From Aplectana chamaeleonis (taxonomy: Eukaryota > Nematoda > Chromadorea > Rhabditida > Cosmocercidae), in NCBI GenBank assembly GCA_029168955.1, contig JAPDOI010001537.1:103509-167508 (forward strand): a stretch of 64,000 nt of DNA, written 5' to 3'. Each line of letters starts with the position of its first letter. The first letter of the stretch is position 1. Of this stretch, positions 1 through 13,700 are shown piece after piece. Position numbers and translations under genes: made by a program. The notes under the pieces were generated by a model that made no database searches, was not told the DNA's origin, and saw only the letters and a list, made by a program, of their open reading frames with translations.

Positions 1-3000
1 TCACGTCTTATGAAGCCCTACCAAATTCCCACGTCACCCTGACCACGTCTTCTTGAAACCTACCAAAATCCCACGTCATCCTGGCCACGTCTTCTGAAGC
101 CCTGCTGAATTCCCACGTCACTCCGATCACGTCTTCTTAAGCCCCACTGAATTCCCACGTCACCCCGATCACGTCTTCTGGAGCCCTACTGAATTCCCAC
201 GTCACTCCGATCACGTTTTATGAAGCCCTACCGAATTCCCACGTCACCCTGACCACGTCTTCTTGAGCCCTACCAAAATCCCACGTCATCCTGACCACGT
301 CTTCTGAAGCCCTGCTGAATTCCCACGTCACTCCGATCACGTCTTCTTAAGCCCCACTGAATTCCCACGTCACCCCGATCACGTCTTCTGAGGCCCTGCT
401 CAATTCCCACGTCACTCCGATCACGTCTTCTTGAGCCCCACTGAATTCCCACGTCACCCCGATCACGTCTTCTGGAGCCCTACTGAATTCCCACGTCACT
501 CCGATCACGTTTTATGAAGCCCTACCGAATTCCCACGTCACTCCGATCACGTCTTCTTAAGCCCCACTGAATTCCCACGTCACCCCGATCACGTCTTCTG
601 GAGCCCCACTGAATTCCCACGTCACCCCGATCACGTCTTCTGGAGCCCCACTGAATTCCCACGTCACCCCGATCACGTCTGCTTGAGCCCCACTGAATTC
701 CCACGTCACTCCGATCACGTCTTATGAAGCTCTACCGAATTCCCACTTCACCCTGACCACGTCTTCTTGAGCCCTACCAAAATCCCACGTCATCCTGACA
801 ACGTCTTCTGAAGCCCTGATGAATTCCCACGTCACTCCGATCACGTCTTTTTAAGCCCCACTGAATTCCCACATCACTTCGATCACGTCTTCTTGAGCCC
901 CACTGAATTCCCACGTCACCCCGATCACGTCTTCTGGAGCCCCACTGAATTCCCACGTCACCCCGATCACGTCTTCTGGAGCCCCACTGAATTCCCACGT
1001 CACCCCGATCACGTCTGCTTGAGCCCCACTGAATTCCCACGTCACTCCGATCACGTCTCATGAAGCTCTACCGAATTCCCACGTCATTCTGACCACGTCT
1101 TCTTGAGCCCTACTGAATTGCTCACGTCACCCCGATCACGTCTTCTTGAGCCCCACTGAATTCCCACGTCACCCCGATCACGTCTTCTGGAGCCCCACTG
1201 AATTTCCACGTCACCCTGATCACGTCTTCTTGAGCCCTGCTGAATTCCCACGTCACCCCGATCACGTCTTCTGGAGCCCCACTGAATTTCCACGTCACCC
1301 TGATCACGTCTTCTTAAGCCCCACTGAATTCCCACGTCACCCCGATCACGTCTTCTGGAGCCCCACTGAATTCCCACGTCACCCCGATCACGTCTTCTGG
1401 AGCCCTACTAAATTCCCACGTCACCCTGACCACGTCTTCTTGAGCCCTACCAAAATCCCACGTCATCCTGATCACGTCTTCTGAGGCCCTGCTCAATTCC
1501 CACGTCACTCCGATCACGTCTTCTTGAGCCCCACTGAATTCCCACGTCACCCCGATCACGTCTTCTGAGGCCCTGCTCAATTCCCACGTCACTCCGATCA
1601 CGTCTTCTTGAGCCCCACTGAATTCCCACGTCACCCCGATCACGTCTTCTGAGGCCCTGCTCAATTCCCACGTCACTCCGATCACGTCTTCTTGAGCCCT
1701 ACCAAAATCCCACGTCATCCTGGCCACGTCTTCTGAAGTCCTGCTGAATTCCCACGTCACTCCGATCACGTCTTCTGAAGCCCTACTGAATTCCCACGTC
1801 ACTCCGATCACGTCTTCTGAAGCCCTACCAAATTCCCACGTCACCCCGATCACGTCTTCTTGAGCCCTGCTGAATTCCCACGTCACCCCAATCACGTCTT
1901 CTGAGGCCCTGCTCAATTCCCACGTCACTCCGATCACGTTTTCTTGAGCCCCACTGAATTCCCACGTTACCCCGATCAAGTCTTCTGGAGCCCTGCTGAA
2001 TTCCCACGTCACTCCGATCACGTCTTCTTAAGCCCCACTGAATTCCCACGTCACCCCGATCACGTCTTCTGGAGCCCTACTGAATTCCCACGTCACTCCG
2101 ATCACGTTTTATGAAGCCCTACCGAATTCCCACGTCACCCTGACCACGTCTTCTTGAGCCCTACCAAAATCCCACGTCATCCTGACCACGTCTTCTGAAG
2201 CCCTGCTGAATTCCCACGTCACTCCGATCACGTCTTCTTAAGCCCCACTGAATTCCCACGTCACCCCGATCACGTCTTCTGAGGCCCTGCTCAATTCCCA
2301 CGTCACTCCGATCACGTCTTCTGGAGCCCTACTGAATTCCCACGTCACTCCGATCACGTTTTATGAAGCCCTACCGAATTCCCACGTCACCCTGACCACG
2401 TCTTCTTAAGCCCTGCTGAAGTCCCACGTTGCTCCGATCACGTCTTCTGAAGCCCTACCAAAACCCCACGTCATTCTGACCACGTCTTCTTGAGCCCTAC
2501 CGAATTCCCACGTCACCCCGATCACGTCTTCTGGAGCCCTACTAAATTCCCACGTCATCCTGACCACGTCTTCTGAAGCCCTGCTGAATTCCCACGTCAC
2601 CCCGATCACGTCTTCTTAAGCCCTGCTGAAGTCCCACGTTGCTCCGATCACGTCTTCTGAAGCCCTACTGAATTCCCACGTCACCCCGATCACGTCTTCT
2701 GGACCCCCGCTGAATTCCCACGTCACCCCGATCACGTCTTCTTAAGCCCTGCTGAAGTCCCACGTTGCTCCGATCACGTCTTCTGGAGCCCTACTGAATT
2801 CCCACGTCACTCCGATCACGTCTTCTTAAGCCCTACTGAATTCCCACGTCACCCCGATCACGTCTTCTGGAGCCCTACTGAATTCCCACGTCACCCTGAT
2901 CACGTCTTCTGAAGCCCTGCTGAATTCCCACGTCACTCCGATCACGTCTTCTGAAGCCCTACTGAATTCCCACGTCACCCTGATCACGTCTTCTTGAGCC

Positions 3001-6000
3001 CTGCTGAATTCCCACGTCATCCCGATCACGTCTTCTGAAGCCCTACTGAATTCCCACGTCACTCCGATCACGTCTTCTGGAGCCCTACTGGATTCCCACG
3101 TCACCCCGATCACGTCTTCTGGAGCCCTACTGAATTCCCACGTCACTCCGATCACGTTTTATGAAGCCCTACCGAATTCCCACGTCACCCTGACCACGTC
3201 TTCTTGAGCCCTACCAAAATCCCACGTCATCCTGACCACGTCTTCTGAAGCCCTGCTGAATTCCCACGTCACTCCGATCACGTCTTCTTAAGCCCCACTG
3301 AATTCCCACGTCACCCCGATCACGTCTTCTGGAGCCCTACTGAATTCCCACGTCACTCCGATCACGTTTTATGAAGCCCTACCGAATTCCCACGTCACCC
3401 TGACCACGTCTTCTTGAGCCCTACTGAATTCCCACGTTACCCCGATCACGTCTTCTGGAGCCCCGCTGAATTCCCACGTCACCCCGATCACGTCTTCTTA
3501 AGCCCTGCTGAAGTCCCACGTTGCTCCGATCACGTCTTCTGAAGCCCTACTGAGATCCCACGTCACCCTGATCATGTCTTTTGAAGCCCTACTGAATTTC
3601 CACGTCACCCCGATCACGTCTTCTGAAGCCCTACTGAATTCCCACGTCACCCCGATCACGTCTTCTGAAGCCCTACCAAAACCCCACGTCATTCTGACCA
3701 CGTCTTCTTGAGCCCTACTGAATTCCCACGTCACCCCGATCGCGTCTTTTGAAGCCCTACTGAATTCCCACGTCACCCCGATCACGTCTTCTGAAGCCCT
3801 ACTAATTTCCCGCGTCACCCTGATCACGACTTCTGAAGCCCTACTGATTTCCCACGTCACCCCGATCACGTCTTCTGAAGCCCTACTGAATTCCCACGTC
3901 ACCCTGATCACGTCTTCTGGAGGCCTACTGAGATCCTACGTCACCCTGATCATGTCTTCTGAAGCCCTACCAAATTCCCACGTCACCCTGACCACGTCTT
4001 CTTGAGCCCTACTGAATTGCCCACGTCACCCCGATCACGTCTTCTTGAGCCCTACTGAATTGCCCTCGTCACCCCGATCACGTCTTCTGGAGCCCTACCA
4101 AATTCCCACGTCACCCTGACCACGTCTTCTTGAAACCTACCAAAATCCCACGTCATCCTGGCCACGTCTTCTGAAGCCCTGCTGAATTCCCACGTCACTC
4201 CGATCACGTCTTCTTAAGCCCCACTGAATTCCCACGTCACCCCGATCACGTCTTCTGGAGCCCTACTGAATTCCCACGTCACTCCGATCACGTTTTATGA
4301 AGCCCTACCGAATTCCCACGTCACCCTGACCACGTCTTCTTGAGCCCTACCAAAATCCCACGTCATCCTGACCACGTCTTCTGAAGCCCTGCTGAATTCC
4401 CACGTCACTCCGATCACGTCTTCTTAAGCCCCACTGAATTCCCACGTCACCCCGATCACGTCTTCTGAGGCCCTGCTCAATTCCCACGTCACTCCGATCA
4501 CGTTTTCTTGAGCCCCACTGAATTCCCACGTTACCCCGATCAAGTCTTCTGGAGCCCTGCTGAATTCCCACGTTGCTCCGATCACGTCTTCTGAAGCCCT
4601 ACCAAAACCCCACGTCATTCTGACCACGTCTTCTTGAGCCCTACCAAAATCCCACGTCACCCCGATCACGTCTTCTGAAGCCCTGCTGAACTCCCACGTC
4701 ACTCCGATCATGTCTTCTTAAGGCCCACTGAATTCCTACGTCACCCCGATCTTGTCTTCTGAGGCCCTGCTCAATTCCCACGTCACTCCGATCACGTCTT
4801 CTGGAGCCCTACTGAATTCCCACGTCACCCAGATCACGTCTTCTTAAGCCCTGCTGAATTCCCACGTCGCTCCGATCACGTCTTCTGAAGCCCTACCAAA
4901 ACCCCACGTCATTCTGACCACGTCTTCTTGAGCCCTACTGAATTGCCCTCGTCACCCCGATCACGTCTTCTGGAGCCCTACTAAATTCCCACGTCACTCC
5001 GATCACGTCTTATGAAGCCCTACCAAATTCCCACGTCACCCTGACCACGTCTTCTTGAAACCTACCAAAATCCCACGTCATCCTGGCCACGTCTTCTGAA
5101 GCCCTGCTGAATTCCCACGTCACTCCGATCACGTCTTCTTAAGCCCCACTGAATTCCCACGTCACCCCGATCACGTCTTCTGGAGCCCTACTGAATTCCC
5201 ACGTCACTCCGATCACGTTTTATGAAGCCCTACCGAATTCCCACGTCACCCTGACCACGTCTTCTTGAGCCCTACCAAAATCCCACGTCATCCTGACCAC
5301 GTCTTCTGAAGCCCTGCTGAATTCCCACGTCACTCCGATCACGTCTTCTTAAGCCCCACTGAATTCCCACGTCACCCCGATCACGTCTTCTGAGGCCCTG
5401 CTCAATTCCCACGTCACTCCGATCACGTCTTCTTGAGCCCCACTGAATTCCCACGTTACCCCGATCACGTCTTCTGGAGCCCCGCTGAATTCCCACGTCA
5501 CCCCGATCACGTCTTCTTAAGCCCTGCTGAATTCCCACGTTGCTCCGATCACGTCTTCTGAAGCCCTACCAAAACCCCACGTCATTCTGACCACGTCTTC
5601 TTGAGCCCTACTGAATTGCTCACGTCACCCCGATCACGTCTTCTGGAGCCCTACTAAATTCCCACGTCACTCCGATCACGTCTTCTTAAGGCCCACCGAA
5701 TTCCCACGTCACCCTGACCACGTCTTCTTGAGCCCTACCAAAATCCCACGTCATCCTGACCACGTCTTCTGAAGCCCTGCTGAATTCCCACGTCACTCCG
5801 ATCACGTCTTCTTAAGCCCCACTGAATTCCCCTGAATTCCCACGTCACTCCGATCACGTTTTATGAAGCCCTACCGAATTCCCACGTCACCCTGACCACG
5901 TCTTCTTGAGCCCTACCAAAATCCCACGTCATCCTGACCACGTCATCTGAAGCCCTGCTGAATTCCCACGTCACTCCGATCACGTCTTATGAAACCCTAC

Positions 6001-9000
6001 CAAATTCCCACGTCACCCTGACCACGTCTTCTTGAAACCTGCCAAAATCCCACGTCATCCTGGCCACGTCTTCTGAAGCCCTGCTGAATTCCCACGTCAC
6101 TCCGATCACGTCTTCTTAAGCCCCACTGAATTCCCACGTCATCCTGACCACGTCTCCTGAAGCCCTGCTGAATTCCCACGTCACTCCGATCACGTCTTCT
6201 TAAGCCCCTCTGAAATCCCACGTCACCCCGATCACGTCTTCTGGAGCCCTACTAAATTCCCACGTCATCCTGACCACGTCTTCTGAAGCCCTGCTGAATT
6301 CCCACGTCACCCCGATCACGTCTTCTTAAGCCCTGCTGAAGTCCCACGTTGCTCCGATCACGTCTTCTGAAGCCCCGCTGAATTCCCACGTCACCCCGAT
6401 CACGTCTTCTTAAGCCCTGCTGAATTCCCACGTCACCCTGATCACGTCTTCTGAAGCCCTACCAAATTCCCACGTCACCCTGATCACGTCTTCTTGAGCC
6501 CTACTGAATTGCCCTCGTCACCCCGATCACGTCTTCTGGAGCCCTACTAAATTCCCACGTCACTCCGATCACGTATTATGAAGCCCTACCGAATTCCCAC
6601 GTGACCCTGACCACGTCTTCTTGAGCCCTACCAAAATCCCACGTCATCCTGACCACGTCTTCTGAAGCCCTGCTGAATTCCCACGTCACTCCGATCACGT
6701 CTTCTTAAGCCCCACTGAATTCCCACGTCACCCCGATCACGTCTTCTGAGGCCCTGCTCAATTCCCACGTCACTCCGATCACGTCTTCTGGAGCCCTACT
6801 GAATTCCCACGTCACCCCGATCACGTCTTCTGGAGCCCCGCTGAATTCCCACGTCACCCAGATCACGTCTTCTTAAGCCCTGCTGAATTCCCACGTCGCT
6901 CCGATCACGTCTTCTGAAGCCCTACCAAAACCCCACGTCATTCTGACCACGTCTTCTTGAGCCCTACTGAATTGCTCACGTCACCCCGATCACGTCTTCT
7001 GGAGCCCTACTAAATTCCCACGTCACTCCGATCACGTTTTATGAAGCCCTACCGAATTCCCACGTCACCCTGACCACGTCTTCTTGAGCCCTACCAAAAT
7101 CCCACGTCATCCTGACCACGTCTTCTGAAGCCCTGCTGAATTCCCACGTCACTCCGATCACGTCTTCTTGAGCCCTACTGAATTGCTCACGTCACCCCGA
7201 TCACGTCTTCTGGAGCCCTACCGAATTCCCACGTCACCCTGACCACGTCTTCTTGAGCCCTACCAAAATCCCACGTCATCCTGACCACGTCATCTGAAGC
7301 CCTGCTGAATTCCCACGTCACTCCGATCACGTCTTATGAAACCCTACCAAATTCCCACGTCACCCTGACCACGTCTTCTTGAAACCTGCCAAAATCCCAC
7401 GTCATCCTGGCCACGTCTTCTGAAGCCCTGCTGAATTCCCACGTCACTCCGATCACGTCTTCTTAAGCCCCACTGAATTCCCACGTCACCCCGATCACGT
7501 CTTCTGGAGCCCTACTGAATTCCCACGTCACTCCGATCACGTTTTATGAAGCCCTACCGAATTCCCACGTCACCCTGACCACGTCTTCTTGAGCCCTGCT
7601 GAATTCCCACGTCACCCCGATCACGTCTTCTGGAGCCCCACTGAATTTCCACGTCACCCTGATCACGTCTTCTTAAGCCCCACTGAATTCCCACGTCACC
7701 CCGATCACGTCTTCTGGAGCCCCACTGAATTCCCACGTCACCCTGATCACGTCTTCTTGAGCCCTGCTGAATTTCCACGTCACCCTGATCACGTCTTCTG
7801 AAGCCCTACCAAAACCCCACGTCATTCTGAGCACCTCTTCTTGAGCCCTACTGAATTGCTCACGTCGCCCCGATCACGTCTTCTTGAGCCCTGCTGAAGT
7901 CCCACGTTGCTCCGATCACGTCTTCTGAAGCCCTACCAAAATCCCACGTCATCCTGACCACGTCTTCTTGAGCCCTACCAAAATCCCACGTCATCCTGAC
8001 CACGTCTTCTGAAGCCCTGCTGAATTCCCACGTCACTCCGATCACGTCTTCTTGAGCCCCACTGAATTCCCACGTCACCCCGATCACGTCTTCTGAAGCC
8101 CCACTGAATTCCCACGTCACCCCGATCACGTCTTCTGGAGCCCCACTGAATTCCCACGTCACCCCGATCACGTCTTCTGGAGCCCCACTGAATTCCCACG
8201 TCACCCCGATCACGTCTTCTGGAGCCCCACTGAATTCCCACGTCACCCCGATCACGTCTTCTGGAGCCCTACTGAATTCCCACGTCACTCCGATCACGTC
8301 TTATGAAGCCCTACCGAATTCCCCGTCACCCTGACCACGTCTTCTTGAGCCCTACCAAAATCCCACGTCATCCTGACCACGTCTTCTGAAGCCCTGCTGA
8401 ATTCCCACGTCACTCCGATCACGTCTTCTTAAGCCCCACTGAATTCCCACGTCACCCCGATCACGTCTTCTGAGGCCCTGCTCAATTCCCACGTCACTCC
8501 GATCACGTCTTCTTGAGCCCCACTGAATTCCCACGTCACCCCGATCACGTCTTCTGGAGCCCCACTGAATTCCCACGTCACCCCGATCACGTCTTCTTAA
8601 GCCCTGCTGAATTCCCACGTCGCTCCGATCACGTCTTCTGAAGCCCTATCAAAACCCCACGTCATTCTGACCACGTCTTCTTGAGCCCTACTGAATTGCT
8701 CACGTCACCCCGATCACGTCTTCTGGAGCCCTACTAAATTCCCACGTCACTGCGATCACGTATTATGAAGCCCTGCTGAATTCCCACGTCACTCCGATCA
8801 CGTCTTCTTAAGCCCTACCAAAATCCCACGTCATCCTGACCACGTCTTCTGAAGCCCTGCTGAATTCCCACGTCACTCCGATCACGTCTTCTTAAGCCCC
8901 ACTGAATTCCCACGTCACCCCGATCACGTCTTCTTAAGCCCCACTGAATTCCCACGTCACCCCGATCACGTCTTCTGGAGCCCTACCAAATTCCCACGTC

Positions 9001-10700
9001 ACTCCGATCACGTCTTCTGAAGCCCTACTGAATTCCCACGTCACCCCGATCACGTCTTCTGAAGCCCTACCAAAACCCCACGTCATTCTGACCACGTCTT
9101 CTTGAGCCCTACTGAATTCCCACGTCACCACGATCACGTCTTCTGGAGCCCTACTGAATTCCCACGTCACCCAGATCACGTCTTATGAAACCCTACCAAA
9201 TTCCCACGTCACCCTGACCACGTCTTCTTGAAACCTGCCAAAATCCCACGTCACCCCGATCACGTCTTCTGAGGCCCTGCTCAATTCCCACGTCACTCCG
9301 ATCACGTTTTCTTGAGCCCCACTGAATTCCCACGTTACCCCGATCAAGTCTTCTGGAGCCCTGCTGAATTCCCACGTCACACCGATCACGTTTTATGAAG
9401 CCCTACCGAATTCCCACGTCACCCTGACCACGTCTTCATGAGCCCTACCAAAATCCCACGTCATCCTGACCACGTCTTCTGAAGCCCTGCTCAATTCCCA
9501 CGTCACTCCGATCACGTCTTCTTGAGCCCCACTGAATTCCCAGGCCACCCCGCACACGTCTTCTGAGGCCCTCCTGAATTCCCACCTCACTCCGATCACG
9601 TCTTCTTGAGCCCCACTGAATTCCCACGTCACCCCGATCACGTCTTCTGAAGCCCCACTGAATTTCCACGTCACCCCGATCACGTCTTCTGGAGCCCCGC
9701 TGAATTCCCACGTCACCCCGATCACGTCTTCTGAAGCCCTACCAAAACCCCACGTCATTCTGACCACGTCTTCTTGAGCCCTACTGAATTGCTCACGTCA
9801 CCCCGATCACGTCTTCTGGAGCCCTACTAAATTCCCACGTCACCCTGACCACGTCTTCTTGAGCCCTACCAAAATCCCACGTCATCCTGACCACGTCTTC
9901 TTGAGCCCTACCAAAATCCCACGTCGTCCTGACCACGTCTTCTGAAGCCCTGCTGAATTCCCACGTCACTCCGATCATGTCTTCTTAAGGCCCACTGAAT
10001 TCCTACGTCACCCCGATCTTGTCTTCTGAGGCCCTGCTCAATTCCCACGTCACTCCGATCACGTCTTCTGGAGCCCTACTGAATTCCCACGTTACCCCGA
10101 TCACGTCTTCTGGAGCCCCGCTGAATTCCCACGTCACCCCGATCACGTCTTCTTAAGCCCTACCAAAACCCCACGTCATTCTGACCACGTCTTCTTGAGC
10201 CCTACTGAATTGCTCACGTCACCCCGATCACGTCTTCTGAAGCCCTGCTGAGTTCCCACGTCACTCCGATCATGTCTTATGAAACCCTACCAAATTCCCA
10301 CGTCACCCTGACCACGTCTTCTTGAAACCTACCAAAATCCCACGTCATCCTGGCCACGTCTTCTGAAGCCCTGCTGAATTCCCACGTCACTCCGATCACG
10401 TCTTCTTAAGCCCCACTGAATTCCCACGTCACTCCGATCACGTCTTCTTAAGCCCCTCTGAAATCCCACGTCACCCCCATCACGTCTTCTGGAGCCCTAC
10501 CAAATTCCCACGTCACCCTGACCACGTCTTCTTGAGCCCTACCAAAATCCCACGTCATCCTGATCACGTCTTCTGAAGCCCTGCTGAATTCCCACGTCAC
10601 CCCGATCACGTCTTCTTAAGCCCCACTGAATTCCCACGTCACCCCGATCACGTCTCCTGAAGCCCTACTGAATTCCCACGTCCACCCTGATCACGTCTTC
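1..10700 (+). repeat. Family 1, section A: mixed higher-order repeat
   Basis: Units here carry diagnostic variants: TTCTTGAGCCC, TTCTTAAGCCCCACTG, TTCTGGAGCC, CCTACCAAAATCCC and GTTTTATGAAGCCC. They recur in a fixed order, forming a higher-order repeat of five to seven units. GTTTTATGAAGCC units lie 294 bp apart (near 211 and 505), 252 bp apart (near 2,101 and 2,353) and 210 bp apart (near 3,151 and 3,361). Where CTACTG is replaced by CCACTG, the minus-strand TAG disappears and a second minus frame (period [14 protein letters not shown]) opens. The boundary with the next section is gradual and approximate. Confidence 0.85.
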
Positions 10701-13700
10701 TGAAGCCCTGCTGAATTCCCACATCACTTCCATAACGTCTTCTGAAGCCCTACTGAATTAACATGTCACCCCGATCACGTCTTCTGAAGCCCTACTGTAT
10801 TCCCACGTCACCCCGATCACGTCTTTTGGAGCCCTACTGAATTCCCACGTCACCCCGATCACGTCTTCTGAAGCCCTACTGAATTCCCACGTCACCAAGA
10901 TCGCGTCTTTTGGAGCCCTACTGAATTCCCACGTCACCACGATCACGTCTTCTGAAGCCCTACTGAATTCCCACGTCTCCCCAATCACGTCTTCTTAAGC
11001 CCTACTGAATTCCCACTTCTCCCCGATCACGTCTTTTGGAGCCCTACCAAAATCCCACGTCATCCTGATCACGTCTTCTGAAGCCCTACTGAACTCCCAC
11101 GTCACCCCGATCACGTCTTCTAAAGCCGCACTGAATTCCCACGTCACCCCGATCACGACTTTTGGAGCCCTACTGAATTCCCACGTCACCCCGATCACGT
11201 CTTCTGAAGCCCTACTGAATTCCCACGTCACCCCGATCACGTCTTCTGAAGCCCTACTGAATTCCCACGCCATCCTGATCACGTCTTCTGAAGCCCTACT
11301 GAGATCCCACGTCACCCTGATCACGTCTTCTGAAGCCCTGCAGAATTCCCACGTCACCCTGATTACGTCTTCTGAAGCCCTACTGATTTCCCACGTCACC
11401 CTGATCACGTCTTCTGAAGCCCTACTGAGATCCTACGTCACCCTGAGCATGTCTTCTGAAGCCCTGCAGAATTCCCACGTCACCCTGATCACGTCTTCTG
11501 AAGCCCTACTGATTTCCCACGTCACCCTGATCACGACTTCTGAAGCCCTACTTATTTCCCACGTAACCCCCATCACGTCTTCTGAAACCCTACTGAATTC
11601 CCACGTCACCCCGTCGCGTCTTTTGAAGCCCTACTGAAATCCCACGTCACCCTGATCATGTCTTTTGAAGCCCTACTGAATTCCCACGTCACCCTGATCA
11701 CGTCTTCTGAAGCCCTACTGAATTCCCAAGTCACCCCGATCACGTCTTTTGAAGCTCTACTGAATTCCCACGTCACCCCGATCACGTCTTCTGAAGCCCT
11801 ACTGAATTCCCACGTCACCCCGATCACGTCTTTTGGAGCCCTACTGAATTCCCACGCCACCCCGATCACGTCTTCTGAAGCCCTACTGAATTCCCACGTC
11901 ACCCCGATCAAGTCTTCTGAAGCCCTACTGAGATCCCACACGACACCCCGATCACGTCTTCTGAAGCCCTACTGAATTCCCACGTCACCCCGATCGAGTC
12001 TTCTGAAGCCCTACTGAATTCCCACGTCACCCCGATCACGTCTCCTGAAGCCCTACTGCATTAACATGTCCACCCTGATCACGTCTTCTGAAGCCCTACT
12101 GAATTCCCACGTCTCCCCAATCACGTCTTCTGAAGCCCTACTGAATTCACACGTCACACCGATCACGTATTCTGAAGCCCTACTGAATTCCCACGTCACC
12201 CCGATCACGTCTTCTGAAGCCCTACTGAATTCCCACGTCACCCCGTCGCGTCTTTTGAAGCCCTACTGAAATCCCACGTCACCCTGATCACGTCTTCTGA
12301 AACCCTGCTGAATTCCCACGTCACCCCGATCGCGTCTTTTATAGCCCTACTGAATTCCCACGTCACCCTGATCACGTCTTCTGAAGCCCTACTGATTTCC
12401 CACGTCACCCTGATCACGACTTCTGAAGCCCTACTTATTTCCTACGTCACCCCGATCACGTCTTCTGAAGCCCTACTGAATTCCCACGTCACCCTGATCA
12501 AGTGTTCTGAAGCCCTACTGAGATCCCACGTCACCCCGATCACGTCTTCTGAAACCCTACTGAATTCCCACGTCACCCCGATCGCGTCTTTTGAGGCCCT
12601 ACTGAATTCCCACGTCACCCTGATCACGTCTTCTGAAGCCCTACTGAGATCCTACGTCACCCTGAGCATGTCTTTTGAAGCCCTACTGAATTCCCACGTC
12701 ACCCTGATCACCTCTTCTGAAGCCCTACCAAAATCCCACGTCACCCTGATCACGTCTTCTGAAGCCCTACTGAATTCCCACGTCACCCCGATCACGTCTT
12801 CTGAAGCCCTACTGAATTCTCACGTCACCCCGATCACGTCTTCTGAAGCCCTACTGAATTCCCACGTCACCCGATCACGTCTTCTGAAGCCCTAATAAAT
12901 TTCCACGTCACCCCGATCACGTCTTCTGAAGCCCTTCTGAATTCCCACGTCACCCTGATCACGTCTTCTGAAGCCCTACTGAATTCCCACGTCACCCTGA
13001 TCAAGTCTTCTGAAGCCCTACTGAATTCCCACGTCACCCTGATCATGTCTTTTGAAGTCCTACTGAAATCCCACGTCACCCTGATCGCGTCTTTTGAAGC
13101 CCTACTGAATTCCCACGTCACCCCGATCACGTCTTCTGAAGCCCTACTAATTTCCCGCGTCACCCTGATCACGACTTCTGAAACCCTACTGATTTCCCAC
13201 GTCACCCCGATCGCGTCTTTTATAGCCCTACTGAATTCCCACGTCACCCTGATCTAGTGTTCTGAAGCCCTACTGAGATCCCACGTCACCCCGATCGCGT
13301 CTTTTGAAGCCCTACTGAATTCCCACGTCACCCTGATCACGTCTTCTGAAGCCCTACTGAATTTCCACGTCACCCCGATTTCGTCTTCTGAAGCCCTACT
13401 GAATTCCCACGTCACCCCGATGACGTCTTCTGAAGCCCTACTGAATTCCCACGTCACCCCGATCACGTCTTCTGAAGCCCTACTGAATTCCCAAGTCACC
13501 CCGATCACGTCTTTTGAAGCTCTACTGAATTCCCACGTCACCCCGATCACGTCTTCTGAAGCCCTACTGAATTCCCACGGCACCCGATCACGTCTTTTGG
13601 AGCCCTACTGAATTCCCACGTCACCCCGATCACGTCTTCTGAAGTCCTACTGAATTCCCACGTCACCCCGATCACGTCTTCTGTAGCCCTACTGAATTCC